DNA from: Bdellovibrionota bacterium
GTDB lineage: Bacteria > Bdellovibrionota > Bdellovibrionia > Bdellovibrionales > JAEYZS01
NCBI GenBank assembly: GCA_040386775.1
Contig: JAZKEU010000013.1
Coordinates: 1 to 41,690 of the forward strand
Reading direction: 5' to 3'
Length of the DNA: 41,690 nucleotides
The translations under genes were made by a program, and so were the position numbers. Under the pieces are notes generated by a model. That model made no database searches. It had not been told where the DNA came from and was given only the letters and a program-made list of their open reading frames with translations. Position 1 is the stretch's first letter. Every line of letters begins with the position of its first letter. Below, in pieces: positions 1 to 8,688 of this stretch.

Positions 1-1
1 T

Positions 2-829
2 ATTTATATTTTGAAATTCCAAGATATGAGTATATTAAAGGTGGTTTTCTCGAGTCAAAGTCCTTCGGGGTTAGATAGAAATTTAAGAATTTTAAAAAAT
101 CTTACAGACAGAGATTATGCGCTTTTAAAAACCTATTTTAAAAATGTAAAGACTCTCAAGGTCAAGCAAGTGGAGCTACTGGCAAAGCAAAAGTCTCTCC
201 TTCTTTTGGAGCAACAAATTGGGGTCAAGGAAGCTCAGCTCAAACTTGGCAGTGAGAAAAAAAATAAAATGCTGGCAGATATCGACAGTCAAAAATCAAA
301 GCTTTTAATTAAGCTCAAAGAGATCCGAACAAAGAAAACTCAGAGTAAAGATGACATTAAAAAAGAAGAGTTCTTGTCTGTTCTATTTGAGCCATTATTT
401 TTTGAAAAGAAGGGCAAGCTTGCTTATCCAATTCAAGGCAGCATATTTCAAAAATATGGATATTTTTCTCATCCTAAATACAAAACTCAGATTAGGCATA
501 AGGGGTTATTCATAAGCTCAGACGCAGGAGCAGAAGCAAGATCCGTGGCCAAGGGCAAGGTCGTTCACCTAGAAAAAAACAAGAGCAGTGGATACACATT
601 GGTAGTTGATCATTCTGATCACTATTATTCAGTTTATTCTTACATAGGGAATCCTACAGTAAAATTGAACGATAAAGTTATTGAAGGGCAAGTGTTAGCA
701 AAGTCTGTTCAGAGTCACCCGTTCTTTGGTGAAGGTTTGTATTTTGAAATGAGACATTTCTCTGAACCGGTAGATCCTATTGCATGGCTGGAACCTAAAA
801 ATAGAAGTATAGCAAGGAGCACAAGATGA
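2..829 (+). CDS. EnvC-like murein hydrolase activator (degenerate M23/LytM), 5' partial
   Basis: The frame is open to the left edge, so the N-terminus, including any signal peptide, lies outside the window; the first start-like codon is a TTG at 11. The visible part has a Lys/Glu-rich coiled coil (about residues 25-115) followed by a LytM/peptidase M23 fold beginning near GKLAYPIQGSI and ending near DPIAWLEP. In active M23 enzymes zinc is held by HxxxD and HxH motifs. Here the first reads HKGLFIS and the second YSVYSYI, so the metal ligands are lost. That is typical of EnvC, which activates periplasmic amidases during septum splitting instead of cutting peptidoglycan itself. Its stop overlaps the start of the S41 protease by 4 bases (ATGA), a common envC-ctpA arrangement. 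NlpD-like activators are an alternative, but the coiled coil favours EnvC. Confidence 0.8.
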   Translation: MYILKFQDMSILKVVFSSQSPSGLDRNLRILKNLTDRDYALLKTYFKNVKTLKVKQVELLAKQKSLLLLEQQIGVKEAQLKLGSEKKNKMLADIDSQKSKLLIKLKEIRTKKTQSKDDIKKEEFLSVLFEPLFFEKKGKLAYPIQGSIFQKYGYFSHPKYKTQIRHKGLFISSDAGAEARSVAKGKVVHLEKNKSSGYTLVVDHSDHYYSVYSYIGNPTVKLNDKVIEGQVLAKSVQSHPFFGEGLYFEMRHFSEPVDPIAWLEPKNRSIARSTR

Positions 830-2163
830 AAAAATGGAAGTGGTTACTGCTCGTAGTTGGAATTTTTGTGATAACGGAAATCATTTCCCGATCAGATATG
901 AAGTCTTATGCAGAAGAAAAATATAAAGACCTTCAGATCTTTGCGAAAGTTTTAAATCTTATACAGCGTTACTATGTGGAAGATGTGGATGCAGCCAAAC
1001 TCATTCAAGGTGGTATCAAGGGCATGCTCAGCGAGCTTGATCCGCATACTAACTATTTACCTCCAGATATTTTTAAAGAATTTCAAGACGAAACAAGTGG
1101 AGAATTTGGCGGTTTTGGTATTGAAATCAGCGTTCAGGACGAAATCCTCACTATCATTTCTCCAATCGAAGATACACCTGCGTGGAATGCGGGTCTCAAA
1201 GCTGGCGACAAAATTGTCACTATCAATGGCGAATCCACAAAAGGCTTAAGCCTCGTTGAAGCAGCTCAGAGAATGAAGGGCAAAATGGGCGAAGTGATTC
1301 ACCTAGGTATTATGAGAAAAGATTTTGATAAATCCAAAATCTTTGACGTAAAAAGAGGAACCGTCCGTATTAAATCTGTAAAATCAACGGACATGCTAGA
1401 TGGATATCTGTATGTCCGCCTTACAAGTTTCATAGAAAATACGCATTCTGATTACGATAGAATTGCAAAAGCTCACATTCAAAAATATGGGAAGATCAAG
1501 GGACTCATTATTGACTTAAGGAACAATCCGGGAGGATTGCTGGATCAAGCAGTAAAGATGGCAGATACCTTCTTGGATGAGGGAACTATCGTCAGCACTA
1601 TGGGAAGAGATCCAAAACAAAAAGAAGTGATCGAAGCTAAAAAAGACAAAGAGTCAGATGATTTCCCAATGATTTTGGTATTGAATGAATATTCAGCAAG
1701 TGCCAGCGAAATTTTGGCGGGCGCACTTCAAGACAATAACAGAGCGCTCGTTCTTGGCCAAAGAAGTTTTGGCAAAGGTTCTGTACAATCTGTTGTAAAA
1801 CTCGGTGATGGTTCGGGCTTAAAATTAACGGTCGCAAGATACTACACGCCTAAAGGAACAGAGATCCAAGCCGAGGGAATCAAGCCTGACATCACTGTTG
1901 ACGATGTTGATCCAGAGGCGTACGAAAAAGCTTTAGTGAAAAGAAATGTAAAAAGAGAATCAGATATTAATCGTCATCTAAAAGGAAAAACAGAGAGAAC
2001 AAACATTGTAAAAGCTCCGCAAGTGGGAACTTTAAGTGGCAGAGACGAGTTGCTAAGTAAAGACTTCCAAATAGCACAAGCCTTCAACTATTTAAAGGCA
2101 TCAAGAGTATTTAGAAAAGCAGAAGGATCGTCACCCAATCCTCCGGCAACACTTAAGAAATAA
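826..2163 (+). CDS. ctpA: S41 family carboxy-terminal processing protease (CtpA/Prc type)
   Basis: This is a periplasmic, membrane-tethered serine protease that trims or degrades proteins from their C-termini, usually in envelope and peptidoglycan turnover. Residues 1-22 form an uncleaved-looking signal anchor. A PDZ domain follows (about 95-175, with GFGIEI and AGLKAGDKIVTING), then the S41 core. The catalytic Ser/Lys pair is S292 in SASASEI and K317 in SFGKGSVQ, with the usual 25-residue spacing, and Q321 matches the conserved Gln. The conserved RNNPGG segment is also present. The ATG at 826 overlaps the upstream stop and has AGGAG six bases before it. Length (445 aa) is normal. Coupling to the EnvC-like gene suggests joint control of cell-wall hydrolase activity. 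Confidence 0.95.
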   Translation: MKKWKWLLLVVGIFVITEIISRSDMKSYAEEKYKDLQIFAKVLNLIQRYYVEDVDAAKLIQGGIKGMLSELDPHTNYLPPDIFKEFQDETSGEFGGFGIEISVQDEILTIISPIEDTPAWNAGLKAGDKIVTINGESTKGLSLVEAAQRMKGKMGEVIHLGIMRKDFDKSKIFDVKRGTVRIKSVKSTDMLDGYLYVRLTSFIENTHSDYDRIAKAHIQKYGKIKGLIIDLRNNPGGLLDQAVKMADTFLDEGTIVSTMGRDPKQKEVIEAKKDKESDDFPMILVLNEYSASASEILAGALQDNNRALVLGQRSFGKGSVQSVVKLGDGSGLKLTVARYYTPKGTEIQAEGIKPDITVDDVDPEAYEKALVKRNVKRESDINRHLKGKTERTNIVKAPQVGTLSGRDELLSKDFQIAQAFNYLKASRVFRKAEGSSPNPPATLKK

Positions 2164-2171
2164 CTGCTCGA

Positions 2172-3479
2172 CTACTTAATATCTTTTAGTTTTTCTTTCG
2201 GAACTTCATTCACTTTTGCTTTGGAGGTGATGAACTCAATCACTTTTTCTTCTGTGATGGTGTTCATTAATCTTTTGCGGTTTTCTGGTTGATCGTAGAT
2301 TTGTTTTACTCTTGCTTCTTCGATTCCAGTTTGCTTGATGTAGAATTCGATTTTCTTATTCACATCTTCGCTCGAAGCATTTAATTTTTCTTGATCGGCA
2401 ATTTTATTTACAAGGTAGCTAGACTGCACGATAAAAGTTGCTGTCTCCGCAAAATCGCTATCCCACTTCGATGCGTAATCTTTGAATTGCTCTTCATTCA
2501 TGCCCATTTGTCCCATTCTCTGGTGCATGTCTTGCTTCAAGGCTTCCTTCTGTCTATCCAAAAGTGTCGTTGGGACTTCCATTGGATTTGCCAAAGTTAA
2601 TTCTTTTAAAAGACGATTTTTGAAATCTTCTTGAATTCTTTTTTCTTCGCTAGTGGTGTAATCTTTTAGAATTGCTGCTCTGAGATCTTCTAAAGTTTTA
2701 AAGCCAATTTTTTCTACGAATTCAGAATTCAACTCTGGTAATTCGTGTTTTTTTATTTCGTTCAATTTTATTTTGAACTCAACTGGCTTTCCAGCAATTG
2801 CAGCAACATGATAAGTTTCTGGGAATTTCAAGTGTGCTGTCTTCTCAGAGCCAACTTTCATACCAACTACGGCCTCTTCAAATCCTTCGATAAAAGATTT
2901 TGAACCTAATTCCAGAGGATGGTTTTCGCCTTTTCCGCCTTCAAGTGGTGCGCCATCAACAGATCCATCAAAGTTCACAATGGCCACATCGCCCATCTGT
3001 GCCGGACGGTCTTCTAAGACTGTCACGGTTTGCGCTTGGTTTTTTCGGATATTTTCTAGTGTTTTATCAACATGTGAAGTGTCTAGGTTTAGTTTTTCTT
3101 TTTGAACTTCTAAACCTTCATATTTTTTCAGTACGACTTCAGGATGAACTTCGAAAGTGAGAGAGAACGTGAAAGGCTTTCCTTCTTCAAGAGGTTTCAT
3201 GTCCAACTGCGGTTGATTGATTGGATCTAGGTTTGACTCATCAAGCGCTTTGAAGAAATTTTCCTCTACGAGAGATTGAATGACGTTGGATTGTGCTCTA
3301 TCGCCATAAAGTTCTTTAACTTTCGTCATTGGAACTTTGCCTTTTCTGAATCCTTTGATTTCCACGTTTTTTTGAAGCTCTCTATATGACTTCTCAAAAG
3401 CTTTTGCTACCTCTTCAGGTGGGATTTGGAAAGACATTTTTCTTTCTAACTTAGACACATTTTCAACCGTAGGTTTCAT
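2172..3479 (-). CDS. tig: Trigger factor, ribosome-associated chaperone and prolyl isomerase
   Basis: Trigger factor binds at the ribosome exit tunnel and shields nascent chains. The ribosome-binding signature GFRKGKVP lies at residues 43-50. The FKBP-type PPIase domain covers roughly 155-240, starting near GDVAIVNFDG. The long helical C-terminal domain runs to the end. Length (435 aa) is typical. A GAGGAG Shine-Dalgarno sits six bases before the ATG at 3479. In many bacteria tig is directly followed by clpP-clpX-lon; here it stands alone, convergent with ctpA (8-base gap), and the clp/lon genes lie about 11.5 kb away on the other strand. Confidence 0.97.
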   Translation of the reverse strand: MKPTVENVSKLERKMSFQIPPEEVAKAFEKSYRELQKNVEIKGFRKGKVPMTKVKELYGDRAQSNVIQSLVEENFFKALDESNLDPINQPQLDMKPLEEGKPFTFSLTFEVHPEVVLKKYEGLEVQKEKLNLDTSHVDKTLENIRKNQAQTVTVLEDRPAQMGDVAIVNFDGSVDGAPLEGGKGENHPLELGSKSFIEGFEEAVVGMKVGSEKTAHLKFPETYHVAAIAGKPVEFKIKLNEIKKHELPELNSEFVEKIGFKTLEDLRAAILKDYTTSEEKRIQEDFKNRLLKELTLANPMEVPTTLLDRQKEALKQDMHQRMGQMGMNEEQFKDYASKWDSDFAETATFIVQSSYLVNKIADQEKLNASSEDVNKKIEFYIKQTGIEEARVKQIYDQPENRKRLMNTITEEKVIEFITSKAKVNEVPKEKLKDIK

Positions 3480-3585
3480 TCGAATTCTCCTCTATTTTCA
3501 AAGGCTTCGACCGTATGCGAAAACGTTTTAAAAATCAAGAGGAATAGCTGCCATTTTCCTTACAGTGGCGTCATAATCAGAAGCT

Positions 3586-4518
3586 GTGGAAAATGACAAT
3601 TCAGAACAACAACCTAGACAATATAAACCTATTATTTTCATTTCCGGCAAAGGCGGAGTGGGAAAATCCGTTGTAGCTGCTAGCCTTGCCCATCATCTTA
3701 CAAAAAAAGGGAAAAAAGTGCTGCTGGTTGAGCTTGGTGAGAAGAGCTTTTTTGAGAAATTTTTTCAACTCGATAGAGAAGGGAAAACTGTAAACTACAA
3801 AGCTCAAGAGATTCGACCCAATTTATTCATAGCCATTTGGGATTTCAAGGCTTGTTTAAAAGAATACGTTAGCTTCTACATCAAGTCTGAAAAACTGTAC
3901 GATCTGTTTTTTGGAAACCAAATGATGCAAAAATTAATTCAAGCAGCTCCCGCACTAAAAGAACTAGCACTTTTAGGCAAAGCAACAAGTGGCCCGCGCC
4001 ATGTGGGACCAAAGTTAGAATACGATCATATCATTATTGATTCTTATTCGACGGGCCACCACAGAGCTCTTCTCAAGGCCCCCAAAGGAATCGCGCAAGT
4101 TATTAAAAAAGGTCCTATGGGCGTTCAAAGTGAAAACATGATGCAGGTGATTCAAGATCCTCATCTTTGTCAGCAAATCATTGTGATTAAGCCGGAGGAT
4201 TTGCCTACGGTAGAGGGCTTAGAGCTCAAAGATAATCTCAAAAAAGACTTAGGTTTAAACTCTACGATTGTGTGCAATCAAATTTTGAATTTCCCAATCT
4301 CTGAAAAAGAAATGTTCAATGAAGCAGAAAATACTACTGGATCCAATAAAGAATTATTAGAGTACTTTGCAAAAATATCTAGTGAGCAGGCTGCTTGCGT
4401 AAAACAAGTTGCAGATAAAGATCCAAATTATATTCCGATAGAATTTTGTTTTCACAATTCAAATAAATATGAATTCATTGCAGAGCTGGGGAAAAGCTTT
4501 GGAGGAACCTCAAAATGA
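3586..4518 (+). CDS. ArsA/GET3-family ATPase, first of a tandem pair (divergent switch II)
   Basis: The protein is a soluble P-loop ATPase of the anion-transporting ATPase (ArsA/GET3) group. The deviant Walker A GKGGVGKS is at about residues 21-28. The switch II signature, normally DTxPTGHTLR, reads DSYSTGHHRALL here (near residue 152). The TGH core remains but the Pro is lost, so ATP handling may differ. GTG at 3586 is the only reasonable start: an in-frame TAA lies at 3574 and no ATG precedes the P-loop. The gene overlaps the next ATPase by 4 bases. Tandem ArsA-like pairs in actinobacteria (Rv3679/Rv3680 type) form heterodimers, and the same is inferred here. No arsenic-resistance genes are nearby, so arsenite export is unlikely. 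Confidence 0.8.
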   Translation: MENDNSEQQPRQYKPIIFISGKGGVGKSVVAASLAHHLTKKGKKVLLVELGEKSFFEKFFQLDREGKTVNYKAQEIRPNLFIAIWDFKACLKEYVSFYIKSEKLYDLFFGNQMMQKLIQAAPALKELALLGKATSGPRHVGPKLEYDHIIIDSYSTGHHRALLKAPKGIAQVIKKGPMGVQSENMMQVIQDPHLCQQIIVIKPEDLPTVEGLELKDNLKKDLGLNSTIVCNQILNFPISEKEMFNEAENTTGSNKELLEYFAKISSEQAACVKQVADKDPNYIPIEFCFHNSNKYEFIAELGKSFGGTSK

Positions 4519-5603
4519 TTGAAGGCCTCTTTAAAAGTAAGATTCTAATCTGTGCCGGAAGTGGCGGAGTAGGAAAGACGACTGTTTCCTCCACTCTTGC
4601 TTACAAAGCAGCAGAGATGGGTAAGAAAGTTTTGGTATTTACGATCGATCCGTCCAAGAGACTGGCAACATGTTTGGGATTAGATCATTGGAATGGAAAT
4701 GAAATACTAGTTAAAAAATTCGACCAATCATCTTCTGGTGGTGAGCTTTGGGCAGCAATGATTGAGCCAAAAAAGATTTTCGATGAATTTGTTCACGAGA
4801 ACTCATCGACAAAAACCGAAGCACAGACAATGCTGGATAATCGTCTTTACCAGGAGCTTTCAACTTCGTTAAGTGGCTCTCAAGAATTCACTTCGCTTCA
4901 GGCGCTGAACAAGGCTTTCAAGAGTGGGATTTATGACCTTATTGTTTTAGATACGCCACCAGCGCAACATACTCTGGACTTTATTCAATCTCCAGAGGTC
5001 ATTTTCAATTTGTTTAAAGGACCCATCGTCGATTGGTTTATGAAAATCTATGACAAGAAACAAAGCGGAATGTTTTCTTTCATCGGAAAGGGAACTGCCG
5101 TTGCAATCAATGTACTTGAGCGTTTGACTGGAGCAGAGTTTATTTCTGAGCTCCAGGTTTTCTTCGCCACGGTTTCTGGCTGGAGAGAGGCGATACAAAA
5201 AACCGTAATCGATACGCAGAATTTAATGATGGGCAATGATACTCAATTTGTTATCGTTACGAATATTGATGACTCAAAACTTCTAGAAGCAGAGGAAGTG
5301 GTTCGTGAATTTAAAAAAAGAGGATTTCAAGTTCATCACATTATCATCAATAAGGTCTTGCCAGAATGGACAGATTTAAAGCCAGCAACCGGCAATCAAG
5401 AAAAACTTATTTCGTTTTATAACTCTTTAAAAGAATTTTATAGCTCGCAGATTCAAAGACTGATGCAAAAAGAAGTGCGTGGCTTTAGAGCGGTGGAGTT
5501 TTGGAGTCTTCCGCAGATTACACAAGAACAAGACGAGCTTATGTCTTTAGAAAAATTATCAAAATTATTTAAAGGTATGAATTTTATGGATGGAAAATTA
5601 TGA
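4515..5603 (+). CDS. ArsA/GET3-family ATPase, second of a tandem pair (canonical motifs)
   Basis: This second anion-transporting-ATPase-like protein (362 aa) has the deviant Walker A GSGGVGKTT near residues 15-23, an IDPSKRLA switch I region and a near-canonical switch II, DTPPAQHTLDF, near residue 150. It therefore looks like the catalytically competent partner of the upstream paralogue. ATG at 4515 overlaps the previous stop (ATGA) and is preceded by GGAGG. Its own 3' end overlaps the lipoprotein gene the same way, so the three are translationally coupled. Family members target tail-anchored proteins (GET3), drive arsenite pumps (ArsA) or have unknown roles. The lipoprotein and membrane-protein neighbours point to an envelope-linked role, but the substrate is unknown. 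Confidence 0.85.
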   Translation: MIEGLFKSKILICAGSGGVGKTTVSSTLAYKAAEMGKKVLVFTIDPSKRLATCLGLDHWNGNEILVKKFDQSSSGGELWAAMIEPKKIFDEFVHENSSTKTEAQTMLDNRLYQELSTSLSGSQEFTSLQALNKAFKSGIYDLIVLDTPPAQHTLDFIQSPEVIFNLFKGPIVDWFMKIYDKKQSGMFSFIGKGTAVAINVLERLTGAEFISELQVFFATVSGWREAIQKTVIDTQNLMMGNDTQFVIVTNIDDSKLLEAEEVVREFKKRGFQVHHIIINKVLPEWTDLKPATGNQEKLISFYNSLKEFYSSQIQRLMQKEVRGFRAVEFWSLPQITQEQDELMSLEKLSKLFKGMNFMDGKL

Positions 5604-6637
5604 AAAATTTTTTGCTAGTGGGATTAGTATTTTTAAATTCATGCACGTCAACTCCAGAGTCAAAAATCACTGAAAAAAAACATGAAATTTCTAGATCTGC
5701 TCAGACCTTGGATGAATTGTATCAAAGGGGTAAGTCAGAACGTATTCAGGGATCGCCAAAAGAATGTTTAAAAACATTTTCTAAAGTCATTGATCTCAGA
5801 AAAACAGTGCAAGACAGCCTCTTTGCTTATTCGCTCTATCAATCTGGCCTTTGCCATGAAATGCTAGGTGAGTATGAGAGGGCCATTGCTGTTTATCAAG
5901 ATGCCTTGAGAGTAAAAGCAATTGTAAACTCTGAGCTAGCGCTTCTTGAGATTCCATCGAGATTAGCAATTTCTTATGAAAGAGTTCAAGATGTAGCCAC
6001 TGCAAACAATTACTATCTTATTGTAAAAAGATACATTGATGATCTTAAGAAAAACAAAAAATCATTCAACTCCAAAAAAGAATACTATGCCGAAACTTTA
6101 TTCCAAATGGGAACGATTGCTAATAACTATCAACCTACGAAGTCTAGTGATCCAGGCATCCTTGCCCAGGATTTTTCTAGCTACTTAAAATCTATCAGCT
6201 ATGCCCAAGAGTATTTGATGTTGGTATTAGAACTAGAAGTTCAGCCTTATACTGAGTACGCACTTAAACAGATGGTGACAAATTTCCAAAGTAGTTTTGA
6301 ATTCATTAAAAACATCGGTCTTGATTCGGGAGACGATGAAGTTGTCGCTCAAAGAGATAGGCAGATGAGACAAAAAGACATGAGTACAATTCTTGCTCAC
6401 CACATCGACGAATTTGAAACAGAGTCTTCAGTTCAGAAAAAATCAAAGCGCAGTGACTACAAAGAGATTTTCTCAAAACTTAAGGAAATTAAAACAGGAT
6501 TGGATGCCATCATCAATGAACGGCCCATTGGTGAAGGTTTAACCCTAGAAGCGCAAAAACTTCAGGATCCTAAAAAAGAAGGACGATTTGTTCCTATAAA
6601 GAATGAGGCGAACGAAGATGAAAAGAATGGTCAGTAG
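5600..6637 (+). CDS. TPR-containing lipoprotein, function unknown
   Basis: A short lipoprotein signal is visible: MKNFLLVGLVFLNSC, with the lipobox Cys at residue 15. The body is helical, with TPR-like repeats at about residues 40-140 (for example LYQRGKSERIQGSPKECLKTF and SLYQSGLCHEMLGEYERAIAVYQDAL) and a charged tail. TPR lipoproteins usually act as scaffolds for envelope complexes such as BamD-like or Tol-linked assemblies; BamD itself is usually shorter, and the match is not specific. The gene is coupled by a 4-base overlap to the ArsA-like pair. Its end overlaps or abuts the start of the EI24-like membrane protein, suggesting that the four products work together. Confidence 0.7.
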   Translation: MKNFLLVGLVFLNSCTSTPESKITEKKHEISRSAQTLDELYQRGKSERIQGSPKECLKTFSKVIDLRKTVQDSLFAYSLYQSGLCHEMLGEYERAIAVYQDALRVKAIVNSELALLEIPSRLAISYERVQDVATANNYYLIVKRYIDDLKKNKKSFNSKKEYYAETLFQMGTIANNYQPTKSSDPGILAQDFSSYLKSISYAQEYLMLVLELEVQPYTEYALKQMVTNFQSSFEFIKNIGLDSGDDEVVAQRDRQMRQKDMSTILAHHIDEFETESSVQKKSKRSDYKEIFSKLKEIKTGLDAIINERPIGEGLTLEAQKLQDPKKEGRFVPIKNEANEDEKNGQ

Positions 6638-7361
6638 ATTCAAGAATGGAGTTACGTCATTCTTGGAAGGCATAAAGCTTTTAAAGAATGATAAAAATAT
6701 GCGGGCCCTGGGAATTGTTCCTGCGTTGATGTCGCTCACATTATTTACTGTGGGATTGGTTGTGGGCATGATGTATGTTGATGACATTTTGTCTTGGGTC
6801 ATTAAGGCTAATCTCAATGATTATAATGTTTTGCTAAAATCATTAGTGTATGTCCTATCTTTTATTTTATTAGGATTTATTTTGTATTTTGCGACTTTCT
6901 TTGTGGTTTCAATTTTGGCTATACCTGTGTGCACATCTCTTTCTCAAAAAGTTCTTATTGAGTCAGGATACTTGTCTTCAGCTAAAAAAGGACTTAAAGA
7001 GAACATATTCACTTTTGCAAAAATGCTAAGAGTTTCGCTATTAAAGCTTGGATTTATCTTAGCAATATCTGCGATGCTTTTTATTGCATCTTTTATTCCA
7101 ATTATTTCGCCAATAGCCCTTTACTTTAGTTTAATGATACTCACATTCGATTGCATGGATTACGCAATGGAACACGACGAACAGGGTTTAAGACAAAGAT
7201 TTAAATTTTTCTTTAGTCATTGGATCGAGTTCAGCGGGTTTGCGCTTTGTATGGCAGTCATAGTTGTTATTCCATTTATTCATTTTATTTTACTGCCTGC
7301 TGCGGTGTTGGGATCTTCTGTGCTCTATATTAGAATCCAATCGGCAAAAAAATTAAAATAA
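6618..7361 (+). CDS. EI24/CysZ-like integral membrane protein
   Basis: The protein has several hydrophobic helices at about residues 27-50, 75-105, 130-170 and 205-235. It has the layout of the EI24 domain family (CysZ and relatives), including the FLEGIKLLKND start, the FDCMDYAMEH segment and a basic cytosolic stretch after it (LRQRFKFFFSHW). CysZ imports sulfate in E. coli, but many EI24 proteins have no known role and no cys genes are present here. I chose the ATG at 6618 because GAGG lies nine bases upstream; an in-frame ATG at 6603 is possible but lacks a good ribosome site. The gene overlaps the end of the lipoprotein gene and sits 23 bases before gshA. Confidence 0.7.
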   Translation: MKRMVSRFKNGVTSFLEGIKLLKNDKNMRALGIVPALMSLTLFTVGLVVGMMYVDDILSWVIKANLNDYNVLLKSLVYVLSFILLGFILYFATFFVVSILAIPVCTSLSQKVLIESGYLSSAKKGLKENIFTFAKMLRVSLLKLGFILAISAMLFIASFIPIISPIALYFSLMILTFDCMDYAMEHDEQGLRQRFKFFFSHWIEFSGFALCMAVIVVIPFIHFILLPAAVLGSSVLYIRIQSAKKLK

Positions 7362-7384
7362 GCAAAAAATTAGATAGGTAAAAA

Positions 7385-8620
7385 ATGATTCAAAAACAAA
7401 TACATGATTTAATTTGTAAGAACTGTGAAAAAATCGACAGCTGGCTCTCTAGTAAAAAGAAAGAACTCCAGCTGCCATTCTATACAAGTATAGATATCAG
7501 AGACTCCCATCATAAAATCGTAAGCGTTGATGCGAATATTTACCCGGCGGGTTTCAATAATATTTGCCCTACAGATAAAGAGCATGCACCAGAAATCACA
7601 AAGGCATACTTGGATTCTTACTACGGCGGAAAAGTAAAAAAAATTGCCCTGCTCACAGAAGAACACACTAAAAATCCTTATTATTGGGAAAATGTAAGAT
7701 GGATTTTAAAAATGGTGGAGGATGCAGGCTATGAAATAAGAGTTTGTTTGCCACAAGTTTTAGACAATGAGGTACAAGTAGACTCTTCCAGTGGGAATAA
7801 AGTTACAGTTCATCCATTTAAAAAAATTGACGGTGAGCTCATTGGAACAGATGGATTTAAGCCCGATCTCATTATCAGTAATAATGATTTCTCAAATGCC
7901 TACGAAGCTTGGGCGGAGGGATTAAAAACTCCAATCAATCCTCCGCGAGAATTGGGATGGCATCAAAGAAAGAAAAGCGACCACTTTAAATATTTCAATC
8001 AGCTCGCTACAGAGTTTTCAGACATCATCGGAATTGATCCTTGGATTTTAACGGTAGAAACAGAAGTGGCTCCCGATTTTGATGTGAACGACGTGGACTC
8101 AAGAGAGGCTGTTGCACTTAAAGTGGAAGCAATGCTTAAACGCATTCAAGAAAATTATGACAAACGAGGAATTAAAGACAAGCCGACTGTATTCGTAAAA
8201 AATAATTCCGGAACTTATGGCCTCGGAGTAATGAGAGCGTTATCTGGTGATGACATTCGTATGTTGAACAGTAAGGGTCGCGGAAAAATGAACGCAGCCA
8301 AAGGCGGCGGAGATGTAACAGAAGTCATCCTCCAAGAAGGAGTTCCAACGGCAGTCATGGCTGAGGGAGTGGTCGCTGAACCTGTAGTTTACATCGTAGG
8401 CTGCGATCTTGCCGGAGGATTCTTCAGAACTCACAGTGAAAAAGGTCCAGACGATAGCTTAAACAGCCCAGGAGCCGTTTACAAAAAAATGTGCGTATCA
8501 GATCTAAAAGTAGATCAAGGCGGATGCCCCATCGAAAACGTCTACGGCTGGGTAGCAAAACTCTCATCCCTAGCAATAGGATACGAAATCAAACAACTAA
8601 ACCTAAAAATAAAAAGGTGA
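7385..8620 (+). CDS. gshA: Glutamate-cysteine ligase, proteobacterial GshA type
   Basis: The enzyme catalyses the first step of glutathione synthesis, joining L-glutamate to L-cysteine with ATP. The sequence matches the GshA family first seen in Acidithiobacillus and other proteobacteria, not the E. coli type. Supporting segments are the N-terminal DANIYPAGFNNICP stretch, the middle PTVFVKNNSGTYGLGVMRA, which resembles ATP-grasp nucleotide-binding loops, and the C-terminal PGAVYKKMCVSDLKV. Length (411 aa) is as expected. The start has an AGG-containing site about seven bases upstream. No gshB is in the window. The stop codon lies inside the left arm of the palindrome at 8613-8688. Confidence 0.88.
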   Translation: MIQKQIHDLICKNCEKIDSWLSSKKKELQLPFYTSIDIRDSHHKIVSVDANIYPAGFNNICPTDKEHAPEITKAYLDSYYGGKVKKIALLTEEHTKNPYYWENVRWILKMVEDAGYEIRVCLPQVLDNEVQVDSSSGNKVTVHPFKKIDGELIGTDGFKPDLIISNNDFSNAYEAWAEGLKTPINPPRELGWHQRKKSDHFKYFNQLATEFSDIIGIDPWILTVETEVAPDFDVNDVDSREAVALKVEAMLKRIQENYDKRGIKDKPTVFVKNNSGTYGLGVMRALSGDDIRMLNSKGRGKMNAAKGGGDVTEVILQEGVPTAVMAEGVVAEPVVYIVGCDLAGGFFRTHSEKGPDDSLNSPGAVYKKMCVSDLKVDQGGCPIENVYGWVAKLSSLAIGYEIKQLNLKIKR

Positions 8621-8688
8621 GCCGCACCTTTTCCACACATCTGCGTTATACGTGACGCACACCTTTGGAAAAGGTGCGGCTCACCTTT
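8613..8688. repeat. Nested palindrome: 23-bp perfect inverted repeat, REP/BIME-like, likely bidirectional terminator
   Basis: Arms at 8613-8635 and 8666-8688 are perfect reverse complements separated by 30 bases. Each arm is also a small hairpin by itself (AAAGGTG, five-base loop, CACCTTT), and the central loop holds a further short match (TGCGT/ACGCA). The stop codons of both convergent flanking genes (TGA at 8618 and, on the other strand, TAA at 8687-8689) lie in or at the arms. T-runs at the stem bases suit termination in both directions. The two-inverted-copies design resembles BIME/REP elements. Confidence 0.75.

Noticed and set aside
4515-5603. Arsenite pump ATPase annotation
   Set aside because: No arsB, arsR or arsD lies nearby, and the tandem-pair context matches the non-arsenic ArsA-like group.
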